Positions 1 through 7,968 of a DNA stretch of 12,112 nucleotides are shown piece by piece. Origin of the DNA: DSWT01 sp036845725 (lineage in GTDB: Bacteria; Chloroflexota; Anaerolineae; B4-G1; SLSP01); contig DAIUDK010000146.1 of assembly GCA_036845725.1 (NCBI GenBank), positions 1 through 12,112 on the forward strand. The letters are read 5' to 3'. Position 1 is the stretch's first letter, and every line of letters begins with the position of its first letter. The notes below the pieces were generated by a model, which worked only from the letters and a program-made list of their open reading frames with translations, did not search any database and was not told the origin of the DNA. A program made the translations under genes and the position numbers.

Positions 1-19
1 CTAGCAAAGGGAGTTTCTT

Positions 20-1936
20 ATGGGATTTCATCGTGGTGGACGGGGCTTGATCAACGCCCCTGACGAAAAACCGAAAATTACCTGGCCGCTGCTCAGGCGG
101 GTGTTGCACTATGCCAAACCCTATCGCTGGCAGATTGGCGGGATGTTGTTGCTAATCCTGGTACACACGGGCGTGACGTTGCTGACGCCGCTGGTGATGC
201 GCGATATGATCGACGTCACCATCCCGGCGGGAAACCTCAACCGCCTGATTATGTTGGCGGCAGTGCTGCTGGTCATCCCGGTCGTGAACGGCATCATCAA
301 CGTGATTCAACGCCGCCTCAGCGCGGCTGTGGGCGGGGGCGTGATCTACGATCTGCGCGTGGCGCTGTACGCCAGTTTGCAGCGTATGTCGTTGCGCTTC
401 TTCACCAACACCAAAGTCGGCGAGTTGATGAGCCGTTTGAATAACGATGTCATCGGGGCGCAGAACGCCATCAGCAGCACCATCGTCACGATCATCACCG
501 AGGTCGTCCAGGGTGTAGCGGTGCTCGGCGTCATGTTGACGCTCGAATGGCGACTGACCTTGATCAGCGTGGTGATTCTGCCGCTACTCATCCTGGCGGC
601 GCGCATGTTGGGCAACCGCCTGCGCGACATGGCCCGCCAGCAGATGGAGGCCAACGCGCGCATGAACGCGATGATGAACGAGACGCTCAACATCGGCGGC
701 GCGTTGCTGGTCAAGTTGTTTGGCCGCCGCCAATCGGAAATCGACCGTTTTGCGGAGCGCGCGGCGCAAGTGCGCGACCTGGGCGTGCAGCGGACGATGA
801 TCGGCTCGGTGTTTGGGGCGATTACCGGCCTGATCAGCGCCTTCGGCACGGCCTTCGTCTACGGGTTGGGGGGGTACTTCGTCATCCGCGGCGCGTTCAC
901 CGTTGGCACGATTGTGGCCTTCGGCTCGTACCTGGGGAACCTGTATCGCACACTACAGGGCCTCTCGAACGCGCCGGTGGAGTTCGCTACCTCGATGGTC
1001 AGTTTCGAGCGCGTGTTCGAGGTCATCGATCTGCCGGTCGATATTCCCGAAAAGCCGGATGCGATCACGCTCCGGGATGTGCAAGGCGAGATTGTTTTCG
1101 AGGACGTCTTCTTCAAATACCAAACGGGCGATGAGAAGTTTCTCAGCGACGTGCGGCGCTACGGCAGCATGGACAACGTCACCGCCGTGCTTTCCGGGGC
1201 GCAAATTTCCACGGAGGATGCGGCAGGCGCGCCGCGCAGCCAGGCGCGCAGCCTGGCGCTGGATGGGGTCAGCTTCCGGGCCGCGCCGGGCCAGCTTGTG
1301 GCGCTGGTGGGGCCGAGCGGCGCGGGCAAAACGACGCTCACCTACCTGATCCCCCGCCTGTACGATCCCACGACGGGCACGATTCGCATCGACGGCCACG
1401 ATCTGCGTGACCTGACGCTGGAATCGCTCTCCGAACATATCGGGATGGTGACGCAGGAGACGTACCTCTTCCACGACACCATCCGCACCAACCTGCTCTA
1501 CGCCCGCCTGGACGCCACCCAGGCGGAACTAGAGGACGCCTGCCGTATCGCCAACATCCACGACTTCATCGCGGCGCTGCCGGAGGGCTACGACACGATT
1601 GTGGGGGAGCGCGGCTACCGTCTGAGCGGCGGGGAGAAACAGCGCATCGCGCTGGCGCGGGTGATCCTCAAGAATCCGCGCATTCTGGTGCTCGACGAGG
1701 CGACCAGCAGTCTCGACAGCGAATCTGAGGCGTTGATCCAGGATGCGCTCGGCCGGGTGATGGCGCAGCGCACCAGCATCGTCATCGCTCACCGTCTGAG
1801 CACGATACTGGCGGCGGATTTGATCCTCGTCATCGACCGGGGTCGGATTGTGGAGAGCGGCAATCACACCACGTTGCTGGCGCAGGACGGGCTGTACGCC
1901 ACCCTGTACCAGACGCAGTTTCGGGCCACCACGTAG
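20..1936 (+). CDS. Half-size ABC exporter (fused TMD-NBD), MsbA/MdlB-like
   Basis: Type IV ABC exporter, expected to work as a homodimer or heterodimer in the cytoplasmic membrane and to expel lipids, drugs or peptides; the substrate cannot be read from sequence. Residues 1-330 form the transmembrane domain, with hydrophobic segments near 38-60, 72-95, 152-172, 175-195, 262-284 and 290-310. The ATPase domain has A-loop Tyr367, Walker A GPSGAGKTT (431-439), Q-loop Gln479 in MVTQE, signature LSGGEKQR (535-542), Walker B ILVLDEATS with catalytic Glu (555-563) and H-loop His591, so it looks catalytically complete. Length (638) exceeds the usual 570-600 because about 45 extra residues (368-412) lie between the A-loop and Walker A. 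An AAGGGAG ribosome site stands just upstream of the ATG. Any promoter lies outside the window. The gene converges on the SPFH pair. Confidence 0.95.
   Translation: MGFHRGGRGLINAPDEKPKITWPLLRRVLHYAKPYRWQIGGMLLLILVHTGVTLLTPLVMRDMIDVTIPAGNLNRLIMLAAVLLVIPVVNGIINVIQRRLSAAVGGGVIYDLRVALYASLQRMSLRFFTNTKVGELMSRLNNDVIGAQNAISSTIVTIITEVVQGVAVLGVMLTLEWRLTLISVVILPLLILAARMLGNRLRDMARQQMEANARMNAMMNETLNIGGALLVKLFGRRQSEIDRFAERAAQVRDLGVQRTMIGSVFGAITGLISAFGTAFVYGLGGYFVIRGAFTVGTIVAFGSYLGNLYRTLQGLSNAPVEFATSMVSFERVFEVIDLPVDIPEKPDAITLRDVQGEIVFEDVFFKYQTGDEKFLSDVRRYGSMDNVTAVLSGAQISTEDAAGAPRSQARSLALDGVSFRAAPGQLVALVGPSGAGKTTLTYLIPRLYDPTTGTIRIDGHDLRDLTLESLSEHIGMVTQETYLFHDTIRTNLLYARLDATQAELEDACRIANIHDFIAALPEGYDTIVGERGYRLSGGEKQRIALARVILKNPRILVLDEATSSLDSESEALIQDALGRVMAQRTSIVIAHRLSTILAADLILVIDRGRIVESGNHTTLLAQDGLYATLYQTQFRATT
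1121..1255 (+). other. Insert in ABC ATPase domain between A-loop and Walker A
   Basis: Codes for residues 368-412 of the exporter. In typical exporters the segment from the A-loop Tyr to the conserved LDGVSF-type strand is only about 8-10 residues. Here it holds an extra polar stretch (with motifs such as DVRRYGSMDN and ISTEDAAGAPRS) before ALDGVSF resumes at about 413. The frame stays open and the GC-rich codon style does not change, so it is a genuine in-frame insertion rather than a frameshift. Confidence 0.7.
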
Positions 1937-1941
1937 TGAGT

Positions 1942-1975
1942 GACGCAGATATTGCGGCAACTCAGCATCTGCGTC
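1942..1975. terminator. Inverted repeat between convergent genes, possible bidirectional terminator
   Basis: Nine-bp arms GACGCAGAT (1942-1950) and ATCTGCGTC (1967-1975) are separated by 16 nt, in the 59-bp gap between the convergent ABC exporter and SPFH genes. No T-run follows on either strand, so it is either a poor intrinsic terminator or simply a hairpin protecting the 3' ends. Confidence 0.4.
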
Positions 1976-1995
1976 GCGCACTCGGTGCCGTGCAC

Positions 1996-3627
1996 TCAGT
2001 GCGAGCCAAGTTCCTTTTTGAGGCTCTCTAGTTTTGACAAACTATCCTCTGGGATGAAAAGCTTTTGGGCGGCGGCTGTGTTTTCGACCATATCGATGAA
2101 GCTCAGCAGCACGTAATCGACCGGGACGCTTGTGCGTTTCTGTGCCATTGCGTTGAGCGTCTTAATGGTTCTGTCGAGCATTTCCTGGCGCACCTGGCTC
2201 CGCGCGCGTTCGACCAGCTTAATCTCCTGCATACGCTCATCCGACTCGATTTTTTCCACCTCGAGGTCGCGCTGCATCTTCCACGTTTTGGCCCATTCGT
2301 CAAGTACCTGCCCCTGGAAGGTGACATCGTGCAGGGTTACTTCCATAATGTCGACGCCTAAATCCCGCGCGGCGGCAGTCTTCAGCATCTCGAAGAGATC
2401 CTGGCGTATTTTCTGGCGGACCTGGATATTGAGCAATTCGTCGAGGTTGTACTGTGCCAGAATTTTGTTGCGCATCACCCCCTCGGTTTCACCGATGACT
2501 ACCCGCTTGGGCCAGTCCATCACGCGATCCGGCTCGCTGCGCCATGCGTCTCGGATCCACTTGCACGTCGCTGCCTTGAGCACATCCTCGTCGGTGGGCC
2601 CCACTTGGAATTTGACGGCGACTTCGTAAGTGATGGGGATACCGTCGCGGGTGATGGCACTGACTTTGAACGGCCATCGCTGCGGGCGCAGGTCGACGAT
2701 GTCCCAGATGGTCTCGAACGGCTGCAAGTGCGGGAATCCAGGACCGCGAATGACGCGGGTGAGCGCGCCTGCGGCTTCGAGAATGATGGCGCTATCCTGC
2801 CGCAGAACGATGCCGGCAGGGCCGCCGCGTTTTTTCACGCTGTCGCTGCCCATAACGATCTCTCCGCCGCCGACGATCAAATACGGGGAGAACCCCGGAC
2901 GCCCGAAGAGCCGGTGGATGAGCAATTGCCATCCCCCGCCTTCCAGCCCGAAAACACCATTGATCAGGTTGGCGCAGAGTAGCAGCGCCCCTATGACGAC
3001 AACGATGCCGGGCAGCATCCCCCCGGCGACGTTGAAGGTGAACCGCCGTACGATCGTGTCGATCTCTAGCGCGCGATGCGAGGTTTGGACGTTCTGAATG
3101 GTGGCCAATGTGCTGACCGTGCCATCAAGATGGGATACTTTCGTCACCTGCACATCGAAGGTGCATTGCGCGGTCTGCGGGATGGAGATTTGCCGGTCGC
3201 GGAATGTAAGCACATCGTTGTTGGCGAAGGTGATGGTCACTTTATGCAGCCCGGCGGTGGTCGTATCGAGGACGTAGAACCTGGCGGCGAGCTGCCCGCC
3301 CACCGTCGTCGCCGGCGTGATGTCGGTGAGCGCCATATCCGTCACCGCTTCGACTTTCTCCGCCCCACTGATTGCCGCCACCAGGGCGTCCGGCGGCACG
3401 GATTCACTGCTGATGAGGGCATCCACGACCATGCCGTCCGGATCCGTAGCGGTGGCGAAAGTGTTTCCGTCGATGCCGGTGGGGCAGTTGGCGACAAGGG
3501 GCTGGTTGTAGTGGACTGTCGCAATCGATACTGCGATTAGGCTAACGGCGAACAGAACCCCCAACACCAGTCCCGCGCCGATGAAAAGTCGACCGTAATG
3601 TTCCGAGAATTTTTTGATATTGAACAT
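1996..3627 (-). CDS. SPFH/band-7 protein with extracytoplasmic domain
   Basis: Membrane-anchored SPFH (stomatin/prohibitin/flotillin/HflKC) protein of 543 residues; the family forms large oligomeric rings or cages that organise membrane patches and regulate proteases or other partners. TM1 spans about 13-38, followed by an extracytoplasmic domain of about 160 residues containing only two cysteines (Cys48, Cys155; a disulfide is possible), then TM2 at about 202-224. The cytoplasmic band-7 domain covers roughly 270-445, with VSAITRDGIPITYEVAVKF marking its core, and a charged coiled coil follows (about 445-497). The ATG has a GAGGT ribosome site 7-8 nt upstream. The gene starts 18 bp after the 843-residue SPFH gene, so the two are almost certainly co-transcribed; the shared (A/E)TRDGI motif marks them as distant paralogues. 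An HflK/HflC-like hetero-oligomer is plausible, but no FtsH or NfeD partner is adjacent. Confidence 0.85.
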   Translation of the reverse strand: MFNIKKFSEHYGRLFIGAGLVLGVLFAVSLIAVSIATVHYNQPLVANCPTGIDGNTFATATDPDGMVVDALISSESVPPDALVAAISGAEKVEAVTDMALTDITPATTVGGQLAARFYVLDTTTAGLHKVTITFANNDVLTFRDRQISIPQTAQCTFDVQVTKVSHLDGTVSTLATIQNVQTSHRALEIDTIVRRFTFNVAGGMLPGIVVVIGALLLCANLINGVFGLEGGGWQLLIHRLFGRPGFSPYLIVGGGEIVMGSDSVKKRGGPAGIVLRQDSAIILEAAGALTRVIRGPGFPHLQPFETIWDIVDLRPQRWPFKVSAITRDGIPITYEVAVKFQVGPTDEDVLKAATCKWIRDAWRSEPDRVMDWPKRVVIGETEGVMRNKILAQYNLDELLNIQVRQKIRQDLFEMLKTAAARDLGVDIMEVTLHDVTFQGQVLDEWAKTWKMQRDLEVEKIESDERMQEIKLVERARSQVRQEMLDRTIKTLNAMAQKRTSVPVDYVLLSFIDMVENTAAAQKLFIPEDSLSKLESLKKELGSH

Positions 3628-3645
3628 TGTCTTTACCTCACCGCG

Positions 3646-6177
3646 CTAATGGCCGTATGTCCTGAGAACGTTGAGGATGTACGGAGGCACGCTGCCGGAA
3701 TCATTATTCGGTTTTGCTCCTCCGGGCGGCGACTGGATGCCCATCGCCTCGAACAGCCTGGTCGCCAGGATTTGTTTGTCCACCTGGCCCTCGGCCTCCT
3801 GCAGGATTTGGACCATGCGGGTGGTCATTTCCAGGCGCGTCTCGGCCAGCATCTCTTGCTCGCGCAGAGCGATACGTGCTTTGGCCTCGGCGATAGCGAT
3901 TTCGATGTCGCGGTCGCGCTCGACGCTCCAGTTTTTGATGCGCTGTTCGATGATCTCCTTAGGTACCTTGATGTCGCTGATGCCGCCGCCGAGCACCTCG
4001 ATTCCCAGAGGCTGCATCACTTCTTTGAGCCTCTCCCGGAAGGTAGTCGCAATTTCTATGCGCGGATCTCTGTCACGTGAGGCGGTCAGCGCGTCTTCCC
4101 AGGTGATCTCCGGCTGGATAAAACCATTGTCCGTCAAAGTTGGCGGCGTGCTGCAACTCGCGTAGCACCATGCCTCCTGCACTTCGCGGGTCAGCGCGTC
4201 GAAGGCGGTAAGGCCGACAATGGTGCACGGCTCCTGCGCTGCTGCGTCATTCGATGGGTGGACCTCCAGTGTGCTTTCGTTCACGGCGTCTTTTGGCACT
4301 CCCACCAGGAACTGCAAAGCCCGTTTTGTCGCCCCAACGATGACGATAGCCGCGGCGGGAACGCCAAATTGGGCGGCGAGGGCCGTCTTGAGCGCGTCGA
4401 ATGGGACGCGATTGCCTTCCTCCGCAACGACCGTGACTTCTACTTTACCCGGTGGTGTATAGGTGCTCTCGCGTGGGAAGAGTTGCGCGATGTAGGTGCT
4501 CGGCCAGCGGCGTTGCACTTCGCGCGCCAGGTGATTGAGCGCGCCTCTTTTCTTCGCCGTGGCTTCGACCAACGCGCGTGCCAGTTCGCTCTCGGTCGTA
4601 CCGGCGAGAACGCTGAAATCGGCGCTGAGGTCGAATGCGAGGGCTTTGAGATCATCCATATCACGATGGCGGGCCATAAACTGCTGTAGCTTGGCCTCCA
4701 ACGGCAGGCTGTCGCCGTACAGCAGGTTGACCTCGCCACTGTTGAAGGGCTGCTCTTTCTGGGGTACCCCGTATTTGGATCTGTCGGGATCGGCGATCTT
4801 CATGTGCAGTTCGTTGCACGTGTAATTGGCAACGACATCTTTGAGGATCGGCGGTCCCATGGTGAGCACCAGTTCGGGCCAGGGGCAGCGCGTGACCTCT
4901 TCTGTCACCAGCATGCTCTCCGGATCTCGCTCGAATTTTCGATCCATGACGGCGTGATCGTAGACGGCCTTGAGGATAGCGCCCTCGTCGTAGGGATAGG
5001 ACTTGCCCAGCTCGGGCTTGCGTCCAGCGGCCCACACGCGGTTGGGAATGAACGCCAGGACGTTCACGCCGATGCCGTCCCTCGTTTCTGCACTGACGTT
5101 CGTCGCCCGCAACTGGGGCCGCAGATCGACGTCGGTGTACAACTGCTCGAACTTCTTGGTGAAGCTGATCCCGGGCGGGCATACCGTGAACTTCAGGCCA
5201 TCGGTGGTCACCGCGAGATGGTCGCAGGTGCTCAGGATCATCCCCGGCCCGGCGAAGAATTGGTTGTAAGGGTTGCCGGAGACGCGCGGGGCGGGCAAAG
5301 TCTGATCGATGGTCTCGCGGTTTTTCCAGTCATCAATGACGTAAAAAGGATAGTTCGTTCCCATGTTCTTGGTCAGGACGCTGCGCAGGGTAAGCACGCG
5401 GGGGTCCCTTTCGCCGGAGGGGAACAGCATGCGCCATCGTGGGCGCGCGACTTCCTCGCCAAATGGCAGCAGATTGAGCGGTGTGGGGATGTGAAGGTAA
5501 TCGGGGATCGGTAGTGAGAGGATGGCAAAGTAGTAGAGCAGGCTCCAAAAGATGAACTGTGCCGGCAGGGTAATCAGCAGCAGCCCGATCCGCCCGGCGA
5601 CCTGATAGCCTAGCCAGCAGGCGAGAACGTAGATGAACCAGAGCAGGGTCAAGAAGACGACCCCTTTGCCGCGCAGCATTGCGCTGGAAAAATACCAGAC
5701 GCCACCCGTGCCCACCAGGGCGACGGCAAGTATCAGGCTCCAGGTTGTGTTGGGATTGCCGTAGAAGTAGTAGGGGATGGCGCTGACGATGAGACAGATC
5801 ACCGCGGCGAAGGTAAAAGCGGCGGCGAGAATCCCTGCCCCCATCCCTTTGTCGAAGAAATAGCCCAACGCACTGACCAGGGCCATAGTCCACACTGCGA
5901 TTTCCAGGATCAGATAGATGATGGCGGCATAGACGGGAATGTTGTCGGCAAATTTGCCCCATCGCAGGTCGAGACTGTCGAAGGGCAATTGGGCAGGGTC
6001 GAAGGCCACCATGAGCATCAGAAAGAGGATAAGATTGCACACCAGGGTGGTAGCGCCCAACGTGAGTGCGGCACTATGGGACTTCCATAGAAGATAACCG
6101 AGTATCACGGCGAGCAAACAGGCCAGTCCAGCTTCAATCAGTAACGTCAATCCAGCTTGCGTAAGGAGTGTTGACAT
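3646..6177 (-). CDS. Multi-TM SPFH protein with inserted effector-associated-like adaptor domains
   Basis: An 843-residue protein, far longer than ordinary SPFH proteins. About seven hydrophobic helices lie at 11-31, 37-58, 82-103, 113-139, 145-163, 172-192 and 195-222. A band-7 domain begins near 310 (VSAETRDGIGVNVLAF at 361-376; DVVANYTCNEL at 447-457) and resumes at about 705 (FRERLKEVMQPLGIEV at 713-728, ISDIKVPKEIIEQRI). A charged coiled coil occupies about 745-810. Between the halves lie about 245 residues absent from the adjacent SPFH paralogue. Within them, 494-560 resembles bacterial effector-associated (death-like) domains and 568-632 resembles a TRADD-N-like beta-alpha-beta-beta unit. 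The ATG has an AAGGAGG site 11 nt upstream and a sigma70-type promoter at 6231-6259. It is first in a two-gene operon. The SPFH call rests on motif order; the adaptor calls need profile confirmation. Role inferred: membrane scaffold for a signalling or defence complex. Confidence 0.8.
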   Translation of the reverse strand: MSTLLTQAGLTLLIEAGLACLLAVILGYLLWKSHSAALTLGATTLVCNLILFLMLMVAFDPAQLPFDSLDLRWGKFADNIPVYAAIIYLILEIAVWTMALVSALGYFFDKGMGAGILAAAFTFAAVICLIVSAIPYYFYGNPNTTWSLILAVALVGTGGVWYFSSAMLRGKGVVFLTLLWFIYVLACWLGYQVAGRIGLLLITLPAQFIFWSLLYYFAILSLPIPDYLHIPTPLNLLPFGEEVARPRWRMLFPSGERDPRVLTLRSVLTKNMGTNYPFYVIDDWKNRETIDQTLPAPRVSGNPYNQFFAGPGMILSTCDHLAVTTDGLKFTVCPPGISFTKKFEQLYTDVDLRPQLRATNVSAETRDGIGVNVLAFIPNRVWAAGRKPELGKSYPYDEGAILKAVYDHAVMDRKFERDPESMLVTEEVTRCPWPELVLTMGPPILKDVVANYTCNELHMKIADPDRSKYGVPQKEQPFNSGEVNLLYGDSLPLEAKLQQFMARHRDMDDLKALAFDLSADFSVLAGTTESELARALVEATAKKRGALNHLAREVQRRWPSTYIAQLFPRESTYTPPGKVEVTVVAEEGNRVPFDALKTALAAQFGVPAAAIVIVGATKRALQFLVGVPKDAVNESTLEVHPSNDAAAQEPCTIVGLTAFDALTREVQEAWCYASCSTPPTLTDNGFIQPEITWEDALTASRDRDPRIEIATTFRERLKEVMQPLGIEVLGGGISDIKVPKEIIEQRIKNWSVERDRDIEIAIAEAKARIALREQEMLAETRLEMTTRMVQILQEAEGQVDKQILATRLFEAMGIQSPPGGAKPNNDSGSVPPYILNVLRTYGH
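4282..4476 (-). other. TRADD-N-like beta-alpha-beta-beta module within SPFH protein
   Basis: Residues 568-632 read as strand (KVEVTVVAEE), helix (FDALKTALAAQFG), VPAAAIVIVGA strand and ALQFLVGVPKDA strand. This matches the general style of the small alpha/beta module (strand, long helix, 'GI.pe.I.I...' strand, hydrophobic strand ending in VP or LP) that I associate with effector-associated domains and TRADD-N-like units. It directly follows the EAD-like segment. Similarity is weak and could reflect a generic ferredoxin-like fold. Confidence 0.4.
4498..4698 (-). other. Effector-associated (EAD1-type, death-like) domain within SPFH protein
   Basis: Residues 494-560 show the pattern I recall for this adaptor family: an amphipathic helix (LEAKLQQFMARH), then the hallmark DDLKALAFDLSADFSVLAG (aligns with the family style L+.L.FDL..DY..L.G), then ARALVEA, a basic-Gly turn (KKRGALNHL) and a final helix ending near RRWP. 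Family members normally sit at termini of caspase-like, TIR or STAND NTPase proteins and are thought to mediate homotypic contacts. Identification is by eye; the subfamily number is tentative. Confidence 0.6.
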
Positions 6178-6222
6178 AGTCGCCTATTCCTCCTTGTTAA
6201 GACGAGCGCGAATCTGAAGGTC

Positions 6223-6259
6223 CTTCACTCATTATAGTGAAGTTTGGCGTTCTATGCAA
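6223..6259 (-). promoter_or_regulatory. Sigma70-type promoter of the SPFH operon with overlapping palindrome
   Basis: Reading the minus strand, a -35 box TTGCAT (6254-6259) lies 17 bp from a perfect TATAAT -10 box (6231-6236), placing the transcript start near 6225 and giving a leader of roughly 48 nt. The -10 is enclosed by a 7-bp inverted repeat, CTTCACT (6223-6229) and AGTGAAG (6236-6242), which could be an operator or, for read-through from ubiB, a short hairpin. It sits in the 89-bp gap after the UbiB-family gene. Confidence 0.7.
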
Positions 6260-6266
6260 CTAGAGA

Positions 6267-7943
6267 TTATTTCTTGCGCACGATCGACACCAGAATGCTT
6301 CCCCCCATAATCAACGCCACGACGAAGCTCAGAATTACGATCGCCTGTACCAGCCAGGGGGTGTCGGTGGTCGCCGGAATCAGTCCCGCCAGCCCGATGA
6401 TCATCGCAGCGACGATCAGGCTGAGCGACAGGCGGGTCACCATGCGGTCGAGCAATTCCAGGTTGCTGTGATCCAGCGCGAGATTGATCGGCTCGCGTTT
6501 TTCGATGCGATTGAGCAGCAACATGCCGATGTGGGGGAGTTCTTCTAACAGGTCGCTCCACACCAGGCCGCGCCGCATGAGTGTATCGATCAGGTGGCGG
6601 TTGGGCAGCGCCGACTTGAGCATCAGTTTGGCGGCGTAAGGCGCGGAGAAGGTGAAGATGTCGAAGTCTGGCGCTAGCTTGTAGCCGATGCCCTCCATCA
6701 TCGCCAGCGTTTTGCCCAACTGCCAGAAGTTGGTGGGCAGGTGCAGGCGGTGGGTGAAGGCCAGGGGCATCACGGCGTTCATCAGCTCGTCGACGTGTAT
6801 GTCTTTGAGGGACAGCCCGTTGTAGTAGCGCAGCAGCCGTTCGATATCCTGGCTCAGCGCCCGGCGGTTCACGTCCGGCGGCGCGGCTCCGATGTGGATC
6901 AACCCATCGGTGACGCCTTTAGCGTCCATCCGCACCGCTACGTTGTACAGTCGGATCAAGGTGGCGCGGTCGCCGTCGCTGAGATGGCCGACCATTCCGA
7001 AATCCATCACGCCGATCACCTCGTTTTCCATCACGATCAGGTTGCCGGGATGTGGGTCGGCGTGGAAAAAGCCGTCTTCCAGGACTTCCTTGATGATCAT
7101 GCGTGCCGCGTTGTTGGCAATTTTATTGCGATCATAGCCAGCCTTGTCCAACGCGGCGATACGGGTAATCTTGATACCTTCGATGTATTCTAGAACCAAC
7201 ACACGCCGGGTGGTGTACTCCCAGTAGACCCAGGGGATGTGCAGGCAGTCTTCCTGGGCAAAGTTTTCGCGCAGGCGGTCAGCGTTGCGGCCTTCGCTCA
7301 GGTAATTCAGCTCGTTGTGTAGGGTGTTGGAAAAATCCTCGACGATTTCCACCAGCCGGTAGACTCGCCCCAGCGGGGTGTGCTGTTCGGCGTAATGGCC
7401 GATGTCGTGGATAATTTCCAGGTCGGTCTGTATGGTAGGGAGGATGTTGGGACGCTGAACTTTGATGACGACTTTCTGGCGTGTGGTAAGTTTGGCGGCG
7501 TGCACTTGTGCGAGCGAGGCCGCCGCCAGCGGTCGCGGGTCGATCTCGCCGAAAATCTGTTCCGGCGGTTGTCCGAGTTCGGCTTCGATGACCTGGTGGA
7601 TCTCGTTCCAGGGTACGGGCGGCACATTATCCTGAAGTTTTGCCAGTTCGGCGATGTAGTCTGGCGGCAGTACGTCGGGGCGGGTGCTGAGCATCTGCCC
7701 CAGTTTGACGAACGCCGGCCCAAGTTCCTCCAATGCCTGGCGGAAGTGCGCCGGTAGCGAGGCAGGTTCCTGGATGGGGAAAGGGTATAAATCGCGCAGC
7801 CACAGCGGCTCCGTAGGCAGTTGCGAGAGCGCAAAACCGAACCCGTGGCGCGTAAACACCGTCAGAATGTGCCGGTAGCGCCGCAGGTGGCGGATGGGTC
7901 GGCTGATCGTCGGAATCTTGAACATCGTCCTTCGCTCGCTCAT
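6267..7943 (-). CDS. UbiB/ABC1/ADCK-family atypical kinase
   Basis: Membrane-anchored protein-kinase-like ATPase (558 residues, usual family length). The family supports ubiquinone or other isoprenoid lipid metabolism; in organisms lacking ubiquinone its substrate is unknown. Diagnostic motifs: the inhibitory KxGQ segment FVKLGQMLSTRPD (78-90), the Ala-rich loop replacing the P-loop (AAASLAQVHAA, 140-150), VVIKVQRP with Lys161, LHNELNY (208-214), HADPHPGN (294-301) and metal-binding MDFGMVG (313-319). Two C-terminal TM helices lie at about 505-522 and 530-553. I chose the first ATG because AGGA lies 7 nt upstream; the ATG at residue 7 has its AAGGA only 2 nt away. The gene follows a glycosyltransferase gene and a possible 27-residue ORF on the same strand, so it is likely their distal operon partner. 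Confidence 0.93.
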   Translation of the reverse strand: MSERRTMFKIPTISRPIRHLRRYRHILTVFTRHGFGFALSQLPTEPLWLRDLYPFPIQEPASLPAHFRQALEELGPAFVKLGQMLSTRPDVLPPDYIAELAKLQDNVPPVPWNEIHQVIEAELGQPPEQIFGEIDPRPLAAASLAQVHAAKLTTRQKVVIKVQRPNILPTIQTDLEIIHDIGHYAEQHTPLGRVYRLVEIVEDFSNTLHNELNYLSEGRNADRLRENFAQEDCLHIPWVYWEYTTRRVLVLEYIEGIKITRIAALDKAGYDRNKIANNAARMIIKEVLEDGFFHADPHPGNLIVMENEVIGVMDFGMVGHLSDGDRATLIRLYNVAVRMDAKGVTDGLIHIGAAPPDVNRRALSQDIERLLRYYNGLSLKDIHVDELMNAVMPLAFTHRLHLPTNFWQLGKTLAMMEGIGYKLAPDFDIFTFSAPYAAKLMLKSALPNRHLIDTLMRRGLVWSDLLEELPHIGMLLLNRIEKREPINLALDHSNLELLDRMVTRLSLSLIVAAMIIGLAGLIPATTDTPWLVQAIVILSFVVALIMGGSILVSIVRKK

Positions 7944-7968
7944 TCAGGCATCCTGCCTAGTCTTTCGC

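Noticed and set aside
346..1474. Long open frames on the opposite strand and in other frames within the ABC exporter gene
   Set aside because: They lie wholly inside a gene with complete ABC motifs, encode low-complexity Arg/Ala-rich products and are typical of GC-rich codon bias.
1996..6177. Mobile element or CRISPR explanation for the unusual SPFH region
   Set aside because: No transposase, integrase, direct repeats, tRNA-flanked insertion site or spaced repeats are visible; codon style matches the neighbours.
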